Notes: generated by a model from the sequence alone, not told the origin. DNA of 17,882 nt from Candidatus Dojkabacteria bacterium CG_4_10_14_0_2_um_filter_Dojkabacteria_WS6_41_15 (GCA_002793355.1 PFQB01000022.1:1-17882); one strand, 5' to 3'; shown: positions 10,499 to 17,882, counted from the stretch's first letter. Program-made: numbers and translations.

Positions 10499-10594
10499 GT
10501 ATGTTGTTTTGTGGTCACTTTCATCCCATTTCTTTCCTCTCGGGCCTTCCTATTTTCCTGACTACTAGTTATTCGCTAATAGTTAGTTTTTAGT

Positions 10595-10667
10595 TGGACC
10601 TGAGGGGATTCGAACCCCTGACAACTCGCATGCAAAGCGAGTGCTCTACCAACTGAGCTACAGGCCC
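10595..10667 (-). tRNA. tRNA-Ala (UGC)
   Basis: A full cloverleaf of 73 bases on the minus strand: acceptor GGGCCTG/CAGGTCC with one G-U, anticodon stem CTCGC/GCGAG, loop TTTGCAT giving anticodon TGC, T-loop TTCGAAT, discriminator A. The 3' CCA is not encoded, so it must be added by the CCA-adding enzyme. It lies in the usual 16S-23S spacer position. Confidence 0.95.
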
Positions 10668-10680
10668 GAGTCCCTAGAAA

Positions 10681-10752
10681 TGGGCATGCTTGGGGTCGAA
10701 CCAAGGACCACTGCATTATCAGTACAGTGCTCTACCACTGAGCTACATGCCC
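10681..10752 (-). tRNA. tRNA-Ile (GAU)
   Basis: A full cloverleaf of 72 bases: acceptor GGGCATG/CATGCCC, D-stem GCTC/GAGC with a short 7-base loop, anticodon stem CTGTA/TGCAG, loop CTGATAA giving anticodon GAT, T-stem CTTGG/CCAAG, discriminator A. CCA is not encoded. The 16S precursor stem begins directly at its 5' end. Confidence 0.95.
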
Positions 10753-10782
10753 CTTAACAATCCTGGTGTGGCGAGAAAACCG
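10753..10782 (-). repeat. 16S processing stem, 3' arm
   Basis: Nearly the reverse complement of 12584-12614 (shared core ggtgtggcg-gaaaaccgc with caatc beside it). The pair encloses the mature 16S with about 240 bases of leader, and so marks the precursor cut by an RNase III-like enzyme. Confidence 0.8.
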
Positions 10783-10793
10783 CTCATCTCCTA

Positions 10794-12344
<1,551 letters not shown>

Positions 12345-12405
12345 GGAGTCACTGGACTCATGATCGAACCTGCGTATGCTATAAAACATTCGCGTTTTCG
12401 ATTTA

Positions 12406-12479
12406 TTGCTTTCTTGCTTCGGGAACCGAAGACGGACAAACCGAAGTTTGGCCGTAAACGGAACGTTTCAAGAAAGCAA
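12406..12479 (-). other. Four-way-junction structure in the 16S leader
   Basis: Closing stem of 11 perfect pairs (12406-12416 / 12469-12479), filled without a gap by three hairpins: cttcgg-gaa-ccgaag (12417-12431), acgg/ccgt plus caaac/gtttg with a cgaa loop (12432-12455), and aaacg/cgttt (12456-12468). In the RNA it would sit in the leader, between the processing stem and mature 16S. Its role is unknown; folding or processing help is a guess. Confidence 0.7.
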
Positions 12480-12583
12480 CAGCACACCGTTAAATTTACA
12501 TTTAAAAGAGTGCGGTTTGCGATCTCTCTACGCCCGAGGCGAAGAAATTATTTTTTAAAGTAGTAGTATTCTACTGAATTGGT

Positions 12584-12614
12584 GCGGTTTCCCGCCACAC
12601 CTCGATTGTCAAGG
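12584..12614 (-). repeat. 16S processing stem, 5' arm
   Basis: Partner of 10753-10782. Confidence 0.8.
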
Positions 12615-12731
12615 AGCAACCCAAACGGGTCAATGTTCGTAATCATAACACAAACGAATGCAGTGTCAAACCTACGATTTATTAATCTGTTTGGGGATCA
12701 ACGCTTCTTAATTTTTGTTAAGAACGGTTGT

Positions 12732-12761
12732 AGTATACAGGAAGGGATGGGAGGAAGTCAA
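12732..12761 (-). promoter_or_regulatory. rRNA operon promoter
   Basis: On the minus strand: TTGACT (12756-12761), 18 bases, TATACT (12732-12737). Transcription would begin near 12725, just at the first leader hairpin. The IS end at 12771 lies only 9 bases upstream of the -35, so any native upstream activating sequence has been replaced by IS DNA. Confidence 0.65.
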
Positions 12762-12770
12762 TAGCATGTT

Positions 12771-12827
12771 GTAGCTCATCAGAAATGATACCGAAACGAA
12801 TCCAGTAGACAATTTAAAAATGATACC
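12771..12827 (+). repeat. IS left terminal inverted repeat
   Basis: Matches the reverse complement of 14014-14070 except for a few bases near the outer third. It begins gtagctcat and ends tgatacc. The outer nine bases are shared by both ends. Confidence 0.9.
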
Positions 12828-13989
12828 GTACGTAGTTCGTATGGTCATGCAAACAAAACACGAAGTATTTTTTCAAAGATACTACCCAAGGTATCACGCG
12901 CTTCATTCAAAGCGTGAGAAAACTGCGATGCTTTCGGAAATTCAGCAGGTACTCCTCTGCTCTCGAAAGCATATACTTAAGAAGCTACGTGAAGGGCCAA
13001 AGTGCAGGTTCAAAACGCACACACGGAAGAAGATCTATGACCATGAGTTCTGCACTAAACTCTTTGAACTCTGGGAATCGTCTGGCTATATGTGTGCTGA
13101 ATTGTTCCACTCATTTGTTCACTCTGAACTAGCAGCACTTTTGCACACAAAACAGTTCATTTGTTCTATCTTTTTTAAACGGAAACTGGAATTAGTAAGT
13201 ATTGGAACACTGAAACGTATCTTTGCCAAAGCAAAGAAGAGCAGGAATATTGCCAAAGGATTCAGTACCACAAGAACAACACCTCGGGGATTAAAATTAA
13301 GTGTTGCTATACGAACTAATAACTGGGATATACAAACAGTTGGTTGGCATGAAACTGATTATGTTGCGCATTGTGGCCATGTTGCAGTTGCGCCATATCT
13401 TTGTAGCCTAAACTTTGTTGATATCAAGACCAAGTGGTGCAGTCTTGAAGTGGTAAAGCGAGCAAACCAACAAGAAATATTTCAAGCGTTTCAACGAATT
13501 GAATCCAGATTACCCTACAAATTACGTGGTATTAATCCAGACAATGGTTCTGAATTCATAAATCATATGGTGGTAAAGTATTACCAGAACAGAGATGGCG
13601 TTGAATACACCAGATCTAGAGCATACCGCAAAAATGATAATGCCCTAGTAGAGAGAAAGAACTGTACTGTTATCAGAAAGTATGTAGGTTACAAAAGATA
13701 CGAGAGTGAAGAAGCATTTGAAATGATTCAATGTTTGTACGCAAGGCTTGAGATATTTCTCAACTTTTTCCAGCCAACGCAAGTAGTTACCGTCTATGAA
13801 CTACCAAATGGCAAACTAAGACATAAAAGGAGCAAGGGGAAAACACCTTATCGGATGGTATTAGGGGATGAAACAGTAAGTAAGGAGGTTACATTGTCAT
13901 TACGAGCTAGAAAATGCACCTATCGTGTACTAGAATTGGTACAAGATATACAGCAGTTGCAAGAAAAGTTGAAAGGATCAGAGAACTAA
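12820..13989 (+). CDS. DDE transposase, integrase catalytic core
   Basis: 389 residues. The N-terminal part (about 10-140) is helical and basic with a probable HTH (KTAMLSEIQQVLLCSRKHIL). The rve-type catalytic core follows: D180 in HETDYVAHCG, D241 in INPDNGSEF and E278 in NALVERKN, spaced D-60-D-36-E. The core is followed by the usual YVGYKRYE and LNFFQPTQ segments. All three acidic residues are present and the frame is open, so the enzyme looks active. The longest start (12820) lies within the terminal repeat; Met-8 or Met-10 (12841, 12847) may be the real one, as no ribosome-binding site decides. It is divergent from the rRNA promoter. The IS family cannot be named safely without comparison. 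Confidence 0.9.
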   Translation: MIPYVVRMVMQTKHEVFFQRYYPRYHALHSKREKTAMLSEIQQVLLCSRKHILKKLREGPKCRFKTHTRKKIYDHEFCTKLFELWESSGYMCAELFHSFVHSELAALLHTKQFICSIFFKRKLELVSIGTLKRIFAKAKKSRNIAKGFSTTRTTPRGLKLSVAIRTNNWDIQTVGWHETDYVAHCGHVAVAPYLCSLNFVDIKTKWCSLEVVKRANQQEIFQAFQRIESRLPYKLRGINPDNGSEFINHMVVKYYQNRDGVEYTRSRAYRKNDNALVERKNCTVIRKYVGYKRYESEEAFEMIQCLYARLEIFLNFFQPTQVVTVYELPNGKLRHKRSKGKTPYRMVLGDETVSKEVTLSLRARKCTYRVLELVQDIQQLQEKLKGSEN

Positions 13990-14013
13990 ATTATGAAAGA
14001 AAAGAACTGCTAC

Positions 14014-14070
14014 GGTATCATTTTAAATTGTCTACTGGATTCGCTTCGGTATCATTTTTAAATGAGCTAC
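14014..14070 (-). repeat. IS right terminal inverted repeat
   Basis: Inverted partner of 12771-12827. Confidence 0.9.
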
Positions 14071-14136
14071 TACGTAGCAAGTCACGTTGCCATGCAACAG
14101 ACGCACAGAAGACCTTTATCGATCCGTGCATCTCAT

Positions 14137-14358
14137 CTACTTCGCCATATTCATACCGTGTTTTCTTTCGAGAAGTCGTTTGGCAAATCGCCGAATCGCC
14201 CGCGTAAATCGCGTGGACGGCTCTAGAGCAATAAACCTATGTGAAAATTTATTGCCCTTATAATTGATAAGCAGCAGCACCTCGCCTCCTGTGCTATCTC
14301 GAAGCAAGTACTTTCCTTGCAATAAATAAATTTCTGCAATTTCTTTTGGATATTGCAT
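14137..14358 (-). CDS. Small hypothetical protein
   Basis: I do not recognise this 73-residue reading. It looks protein-like rather than random: M-Q-Y-P-K-E-I-A-E-I-Y opens an amphipathic helix, then Y-L-L-R-D-S-T-G-G-E-V-L-L-L-I-N-Y suggests a beta hairpin, and the end is a basic helix (T-R-A-I-R-R-F-A-K-R-L-L-E-R-K) that could bind nucleic acid. No membrane segment, cysteine or signal is present. It stands alone, 66 bases from the IS right end, with its 3' end toward the IS, and no strong promoter or Shine-Dalgarno is seen. It may be a complete small gene or a remnant. Confidence 0.45.
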   Translation of the reverse strand: MQYPKEIAEIYLLQGKYLLRDSTGGEVLLLINYKGNKFSHRFIALEPSTRFTRAIRRFAKRLLERKHGMNMAK

Positions 14359-14451
14359 AAACGTCCCAAATTAACTTAGTCGGCCATCTTTCAATGACTT
14401 ACCTAAGTGTTCACAAGGGTGAGGAAGTGGGCTGGGATAATACCCAAAAAG

Positions 14452-14511
14452 CATTCAAGTAAGCCTACGAAAGGAAAGGCTTACGACAACAAGGTTGTTG
14501 TATTTTGAATG
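14452..14511. other. Three-way-junction element, possible structured RNA
   Basis: An outer stem cattcaa/ttgaatg (14452-14458, 14505-14511) encloses two perfect hairpins: gtaagcct/aggcttac (14459-14466, 14477-14484) and acaaca/tgttgt (14486-14491, 14496-14501, loop aggt). The strand is unknown. It is not recognised as RNase P, tmRNA, SRP or 5S. Confidence 0.5.
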
Positions 14512-14559
14512 ACATGTGTTATTTTACCGCAAAACTGTGAGGTATTCTAGGGGGACATT

Positions 14560-14611
14560 GTATACAATCAGAAATGGTACCAAAGTAAGTCCAATAGACA
14601 ATTAAAATGAG
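14560..14611 (+). repeat. Relic IS end, same orientation as the intact left end
   Basis: Aligns with the left terminal repeat at 12771-12827 over about 50 bases with roughly three quarters identity (shared atcagaaatg and tagacaatt). No transposase or partner end is seen, so it is a solo end left by an older, related element. Confidence 0.75.
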
Positions 14612-14803
14612 CCACTTCGGAGAAGTAGTTTTATTTTGTAGTGTAGCTCGGCCACAGCCTCTTACGGTCTCATGTGCTCACGTTGTTCGCCATTCACCTC
14701 GTGCGTGGTTGTAAACGTGTAATCGCGAAGCGAAGAAATATAGTCCCCCGCGAAACGAAGTTCTGCCTGCATCGAAGTAGCATGTGCGTAAGCACGGGGG
14801 AAT
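14612..14803. other. Palindrome-rich intergenic stretch, no gene seen
   Basis: Several nested inverted repeats are visible: tcccccg/cggggga enclosing gtgc-gtaa-gcac, tcgc-gaa-gcga, and cacgtt/aacgtg. I do not recognise any RNA family and no reading frame looks real. It could be a non-coding RNA or the decayed inside of the older IS. Confidence 0.35.
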
Positions 14804-14850
14804 CTAATTGGGGATCGAGTCAGCCTTTATCGCCTTAATATGGGGAGTAA

Positions 14851-16779
14851 TTATAAACTCAGTGCTTCTTCCATGGCTTCCTTAACAATTTTACCGACTT
14901 TTACCGCATCTCTTTCACTGGCTTCTACGACAATTTCATCGTGAACGACATTGATAAGAAATGCATCCAGCTTTTGTTCCTGCAGTCTTTGGTGAATTTT
15001 TACCAACGCCATTTTTATCATATCAACACCAATGCCTTGAATTGGTGTGTTCTTACCCTTTCTCCCAATTGACGACATAATTCGACGATAGTCGCGATCC
15101 CATTTTTCAGGGATTTCATAAAAGCGCTTTCTATTGAGTAGCGTTTTCAAGTACCCATTGCGTTGCGCATTTACCGCAGCTTGTTCAAGCCAGTCACGAA
15201 TATACGTAAATTGAGCAAAATACTTATCAATCATTCTTGTTGCTTCTTGCTCATCGACCCCTATCGTTTCCCCTAGGTTCTTGGCACCTTGACCATACGC
15301 TAACCCAAAGTTTATTGTTTTCGCTATTTTTCTATGCTTATCCTTCTCTACCTGCTCCATGGGAATATTGAACATCATGCTCGCAGTCGCAGTATGTAAG
15401 TCAACGCCATCCTCGTAGAATTTGATAAATTTCGGGTCCCCGCTAAGTGAGGCAAGGATACGTAATTCTTGCTGAGAATAGTCACAGGCAATTATTTTCC
15501 TTCCTTGTGGAGCGCAAAAGCACTTGCGATATGCTTCATTGACTGGTATTTGCTGTAAATTTGGCTTATTACAACTAAATCGCCCGGTATCTGCTCCGAT
15601 TTGCTGAAACGATGGGTGAACACGACTGGTTTCATGTCGGATCATTGCTAAAAAACTTTCGCCGAAGCTACTTAGCTGTTTCTCATATTTGCGATACTTT
15701 CGCAAAAGTTCCGCTAAAGGATGCGATATTTTAGCTAGTTCGGCATCTCCAGTGGAACTTACCGTGATGCCGAACGAAGAAAAAATTTGTTTTAGCACTT
15801 TGGTGCTGTTCAGATTAATAGCAGGTTCTTCAAACACAAAAGTCAACGTTGCTTTTGATTTTCCTCCCAGCAACTCCGATATTTCGTCAACAACCTGCTT
15901 TTTCTGAAGTTCACAGGAGACAATAATTTCTCGCCAGGCCCAGACATTTACGTAGATGCCTCGAAGCTCCATCTCCGCAACGACCTTACACACATCGAAT
16001 TCTAAATCAGCAAGTTGCGTTAACTCATTGTTTTGCAATTCCCATTTCTGACGTCTATAAATCAACGGAAGCACTTGCACATCCCGCGCTGAATACTCTA
16101 ACATCTCCGACGTTACCTTCTGGTCGAATGTTTCTATGGTCATTGTATAAAAAGCTTCTCGTATTGTCTTATCCATTTCGGTTTGCAAATATTTTTCGGT
16201 GAGCTCTTTTAATGAATTCCTGCGTTCTTTGCCACACGTCAGTATGCGCTCAGCTAAAAACGTATCGAAAACATTCAATAGTACTACTCCTAACGACTGC
16301 TTCAGTACTTTATAGTCGTATTTTGCGTTCTGAAGCAGCCACAAACGCCACGAATCCATCCAGAACAATTCCTTGGCTAACCGCCGATACCAATGATAGT
16401 CGAAAACATACACATGGGTTTCGTCACCAATTTGCACCAATAAAAGTTCATTTTCGAATGGATCAAGCGAGTTTCCTTCAGTATCAAGACCTAGTATTTC
16501 GTGTTCTGAAATGAAAGCAAGGGCTGCGCCATAGTCGCCTTTAGTCGTTACCTGTGTATAGTTTATTTCTTGAAGTTTGACTCTTTCTTCGCGTGGCTTT
16601 TGGCAATATGGGCAGTTAGAAAATGAATTGCAATAATAGTAGCTACAATTGGTACACCGATAGTATATCTCCAAATGCAAATCGCTATTACAGTTTGGGC
16701 ATATCGTTGCCTCAGAAACGGATTCAGTAAAATCTGGGACATCCACATATTCGTCGCAGTTATAACATTTGTACCCCAC
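14851..16779 (-). CDS. polA: Family A DNA polymerase with zinc ribbons in place of the 5' nuclease
   Basis: Residue numbers count from the TTG at 16809. I prefer the GTG at 16779 (residue 11) because TATACT sits 6 bases before it. Residues 15-69 hold four CxxC pairs (C15/C18, C37/C40, C52/C55, C66/C69), two likely zinc ribbons. The 3'-5' exonuclease domain (about 84-255) keeps D109 and E111 in LDTEG, D165, and Y239/D243 in YSARD, so proofreading should work. The polymerase domain (about 265-650) has TGRFSCNKPNLQQIP, motif A D443 in DYSQQELR, motif B R493/K497/Y505 with Phe-501 (dNTP-selective), and motif C HDE at 623-625. The 5' flap nuclease domain of normal Pol I is absent. The C-terminus ends at E-E-A-L-S-L, about 20 residues short of the family; a shifted frame continues P-H-I-K-A-I-K-A-D-S-I-P-N to 14804. 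It acts in DNA repair or gap filling. Confidence 0.9.
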   Translation of the reverse strand: MGYKCYNCDEYVDVPDFTESVSEATICPNCNSDLHLEIYYRCTNCSYYYCNSFSNCPYCQKPREERVKLQEINYTQVTTKGDYGAALAFISEHEILGLDTEGNSLDPFENELLLVQIGDETHVYVFDYHWYRRLAKELFWMDSWRLWLLQNAKYDYKVLKQSLGVVLLNVFDTFLAERILTCGKERRNSLKELTEKYLQTEMDKTIREAFYTMTIETFDQKVTSEMLEYSARDVQVLPLIYRRQKWELQNNELTQLADLEFDVCKVVAEMELRGIYVNVWAWREIIVSCELQKKQVVDEISELLGGKSKATLTFVFEEPAINLNSTKVLKQIFSSFGITVSSTGDAELAKISHPLAELLRKYRKYEKQLSSFGESFLAMIRHETSRVHPSFQQIGADTGRFSCNKPNLQQIPVNEAYRKCFCAPQGRKIIACDYSQQELRILASLSGDPKFIKFYEDGVDLHTATASMMFNIPMEQVEKDKHRKIAKTINFGLAYGQGAKNLGETIGVDEQEATRMIDKYFAQFTYIRDWLEQAAVNAQRNGYLKTLLNRKRFYEIPEKWDRDYRRIMSSIGRKGKNTPIQGIGVDMIKMALVKIHQRLQEQKLDAFLINVVHDEIVVEASERDAVKVGKIVKEAMEEALSL

Positions 16780-16785
16780 GCTTCT

Positions 16786-16791
16786 AGTATA
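16786..16791 (-). promoter_or_regulatory. -10 box before the polymerase gene
   Basis: TATACT on the minus strand, 6 bases before the GTG at 16779. No good -35 is found. The spacing matches the other leaderless genes here and supports the GTG start. Confidence 0.4.
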
Positions 16792-16828
16792 TTGGCATTC
16801 ACTACGCAATTTCCAGTGCAGAGCTCTG

Positions 16829-16848
16829 TAGTTCAGGTGTCTGAACTA
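16829..16848. promoter_or_regulatory. Palindromic operator candidate
   Basis: tagttcag-gtgt-ctgaacta: perfect 8-bp half-sites around a 4-base centre. It lies between the divergent polymerase gene and the winged-helix genes, ending 21 bases before the -10 box at 16870, where it would cover the -35 region. It is a plausible binding site for the winged-helix proteins encoded next door. Confidence 0.5.
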
Positions 16849-16869
16849 ACAAGCTCCATCAGCTCAATG

Positions 16870-16875
16870 TATAAT
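16870..16875 (+). promoter_or_regulatory. -10 box of winged-helix/Nudix-like genes
   Basis: Perfect TATAAT, 23 bases before the ATG at 16899, giving a leader of about 17 bases with no Shine-Dalgarno. The -35 position has only a weak match. Confidence 0.55.
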
Positions 16876-16898
16876 AGAGAGAACTCAAAACAACAAAT

Positions 16899-17564
16899 AT
16901 GAACATTAAGCAACGTAAAATATTGCATTTACTCGAAACCTGCAATGGGCAGAAGTACTCTGGCCTATATAAAAACTTCAACGAGGAGGATAAATTCCCT
17001 TATCATCTTAAACACCTCGTCTCCAAAAGATACATTAATAAGAGAAACAATGCCTATTTTCTCACTAGACTTGGCGCGCAAACCACACAAGACTTTAATT
17101 CCTCTACGCTGGAAGAGAGAAAACTGAAAATACCCATAAATGTCTTTGTATGCAAATGCCAAGACAAATTTTTGATTCGAAAGACCTATTCTGAGGACAT
17201 TTGCTACGCGCTACCCGGGATAAAGGCCGAATGGGGAGCAACCTATGACAAAGATATGTCAACCCAATTTCAAAAGAAGTTTGGGGCAACGATCAAAAAG
17301 ATAGTTTACCGCTCTACCCTTCATTTGCTTGAACGTACTACAAATAATGAAATAATGTTCGACGATATTTTATTGATCTTTGATGTAGAAATTGATCAGA
17401 TACTGGAAACAGACAAGCAATTCAGATGGCTAACACTGGAAGAAATACAGAAACTTCCTAACAAGCATAAGCCCGTAGATATTTATCTTCTGGAAAATTC
17501 CCAACAAAAGTTTATGGAAATTCTTGTTACAAGCAACTTCAATCTACAAGCCGAGGACTTATGA
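16899..17564 (+). CDS. Winged-helix protein with degenerate Nudix-like domain
   Basis: 221 residues. Residues 1-60 form a winged-helix unit (KQRKILHLLE, then YHLKHLVSKRYINKRNNAYFLT with the wing). Residues 78-200 have the outline of a Nudix fold: strand INVFVCKCQDKFLIRK, L-P-G-I at 105-108 where the Nudix box begins, helix TQFQKKFGA at 122-130, and F-R-W-L-T-L-E-E-I-Q-K-L at 175-186, the usual end segment. The catalytic R-E-x-x-E-E of the Nudix box is replaced by residues without the glutamates (TQFQKK), so hydrolysis is unlikely. A nucleotide-type ligand sensor joined to a DNA-binding domain is a fair guess, like NrtR but with the domains in reverse order. It overlaps the next gene by ATGA. 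An operator candidate lies 50 bases upstream, so autoregulation is likely. Confidence 0.7.
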   Translation: MNIKQRKILHLLETCNGQKYSGLYKNFNEEDKFPYHLKHLVSKRYINKRNNAYFLTRLGAQTTQDFNSSTLEERKLKIPINVFVCKCQDKFLIRKTYSEDICYALPGIKAEWGATYDKDMSTQFQKKFGATIKKIVYRSTLHLLERTTNNEIMFDDILLIFDVEIDQILETDKQFRWLTLEEIQKLPNKHKPVDIYLLENSQQKFMEILVTSNFNLQAEDL

Positions 17565-17821
17565 ATCAAAAACAGAAGAAAATCCTAAAAAAACTGGTGA
17601 CAAAGAATGGCCAGCGCTACTCTGACCTTCTCACTGGATTTACTCAAGAAGACCGTTTTACTTACCATTTGAAATATTTGTTAACCAAAGGTCTTGTCAC
17701 CAAACGAGAAAGCCGTTACTACCTATCAGCTGCGGGTATGCGTGAATCGGGGAATTTCGATACCAGAACATTGCAAAACGTTCCAATTTCTTCTCCACGA
17801 CTACTGTTGATATGTAAATGA
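17561..17821 (+). CDS. Truncated paralog: winged-helix domain only
   Basis: 86 residues, starting in the ATGA overlap with the previous gene, so translation is probably coupled. It aligns almost without gaps to residues 1-85 of that gene: M-N-x-K-Q-x-K-I-L, N-G-Q-(K/R)-Y-S, E-D-(K/R)-F-x-Y-H-L-K, and the wing. It reaches L-L-L-I-C-K, the first strand of the Nudix-like part, and then meets TGA, with a perfect palindrome starting 2 bases later. The sensor domain is thus missing, either because an element was inserted or because the pair really consists of a full-length and a DNA-binding-only form. In the second case the short form could compete for the same operator. The sequence beyond the window would decide. 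Confidence 0.6.
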   Translation: MNQKQKKILKKLVTKNGQRYSDLLTGFTQEDRFTYHLKYLLTKGLVTKRESRYYLSAAGMRESGNFDTRTLQNVPISSPRLLLICK

Positions 17822-17822
17822 G

Positions 17823-17845
17823 TACTACGGGCATAGCCCGTAGTA
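17823..17845. terminator. Perfect palindrome after the truncated paralog
   Basis: tactacgggc-ata-gcccgtagta, ten perfect pairs and a 3-base loop. No T-run follows. A second small hairpin (caggc-taacc-gcctg) comes after it, so this may be a REP-like or transposon-end element rather than a plain terminator. Confidence 0.5.
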
Positions 17846-17882
17846 TCTAGCTCGCGCTACAGGCTAACCGCCTGACCTTTGT

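Larger units (their letters stand above)
10168..10594 (-). other. tRNA-Ala to 23S spacer with inverted repeats
   Basis: No gene is seen in these 427 bases. Arms 10182-10208 and 10472-10498 are inverted copies (26 of 27 bases) built from TAGC/TAGT units. A looser third copy lies at about 10560-10586. The enclosed 263 bases hold compact hairpins (ccgcgc-gcta-gcgcgg; cttct/agaag). In RNA the arms would bring tRNA-Ala and 23S close together. Alternatively this is a small non-coding insertion. Confidence 0.6.
12345..12725 (-). other. rRNA operon leader
   Basis: About 380 transcribed, non-coding bases between the rRNA promoter and mature 16S. It holds, from the RNA 5' end, a hairpin at 12705-12724 (ttcttaa / ttaagaa), the 16S processing arm (12584-12614), and the four-way junction (12406-12479). 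No convincing reading frame is present. Confidence 0.65.
12771..14070 (+). mobile_element. Intact insertion sequence with DDE (rve) transposase
   Basis: A 1,300-bp unit bounded by nearly perfect terminal inverted repeats of about 57 bases (12771-12827 and 14014-14070). It contains one transposase gene filling almost all the space. The ends carry an internal doubled motif (aaatgatacc twice), perhaps two transposase binding sites per end. A clear target-site duplication was not found. The family is not named here; the catalytic domain is of the retroviral-integrase type. A diverged copy of one end lies at 14560-14611, so related elements have visited this site before. Confidence 0.85.

Noticed and set aside
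10180..10600. CRISPR-like array from the repeated TAGC/TAGT blocks
   Set aside because: Only two or three copies, in inverted rather than direct order, with unequal spacing and no cas genes nearby.
12360..12563. 67-residue basic frame upstream of 16S
   Set aside because: It runs through the structured rRNA leader, antisense to the transcript; the base pattern is explained by hairpins.
12771..14070. Target-site duplication around the IS
   Set aside because: The bases next to both ends (gtagctcat and its inverted form) are part of the inverted repeat; no direct flanking repeat of 3 or more bases could be defended.
14410..14520. RNase P, tmRNA, SRP or 5S RNA
   Set aside because: gaggaagtgggctggg faintly recalls the RNase P P4 strand, but the matching downstream P4 strand and the other conserved regions are missing. 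No tmRNA tag or tRNA-like end, SRP loop or 5S motif was found.

Overview
The window looks like a chromosomal piece of a small-genome bacterium, most likely from the Candidate Phyla Radiation (Patescibacteria). This is inferred from strongly divergent but structurally sound rRNA genes, an rRNA operon with no 5S gene in view, Shine-Dalgarno sites that are mostly missing, and cysteine- and glycine-rich CPR-style surface proteins. The lineage inside that group cannot be fixed by eye. The standard genetic code fits every gene.

Layout. (1) Positions 1-4119, minus strand: a three-gene surface-protein operon (Ig-like cysteine-rich protein, then a single-pass protein resembling WxL-interacting proteins, then a large glycine-rich repeat protein). 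It is read from one promoter whose -10 box lies 7 bases before the first start codon. The last gene carries a 963-bp-period repeat and is thrown out of frame at a G6 tract. (2) Positions 4159-6231, plus strand: a MerR-type DNA-binding domain fused to an M20 metallopeptidase, then an S51-family serine peptidase, each with its own -10 box 5 bases before ATG. (3) Positions 6265-6831, minus strand: a DUF6624-like protein. (4) Positions 6926-12761, minus strand: an rRNA operon in the order promoter, structured leader, 16S, tRNA-Ile(GAU), tRNA-Ala(UGC), 23S, hairpin. Long inverted repeats around both 16S and 23S form processing stems. The 16S 530 loop and decoding-site helix carry non-consensus bases that stay paired through matching changes. 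(5) Positions 12771-14070: an intact insertion sequence (DDE transposase, about 57-bp terminal inverted repeats) whose end lies 9 bp from the -35 box of the rRNA promoter. (6) Positions 14137-14803: a small hypothetical gene, a three-way-junction element, a decayed copy of the IS end and another palindrome-rich stretch. (7) Positions 14851-16809, minus strand: a family A DNA polymerase with proofreading domain, whose 5'-nuclease domain is replaced by cysteine-rich zinc ribbons; its 3' end looks frameshifted. (8) Positions 16829-17845, plus strand: a coupled pair of winged-helix proteins. The first carries a catalytically dead Nudix-like domain; the second is cut to the winged helix just before a perfect palindrome. 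A palindromic operator candidate lies between them and the polymerase gene.

The general theme is compact gene control: at least four start codons sit 5-7 bases behind a -10 box, so leaderless mRNAs look like the normal mode here. The best candidates for something undescribed are the HTH-M20 fusion (which seems to lack one metal ligand), the zinc-ribbon polymerase next to the dead-Nudix regulators, the tightly tiled four-way junction in the 16S leader, and the compensated 530-loop changes. Everything here was read by eye, without database searches.
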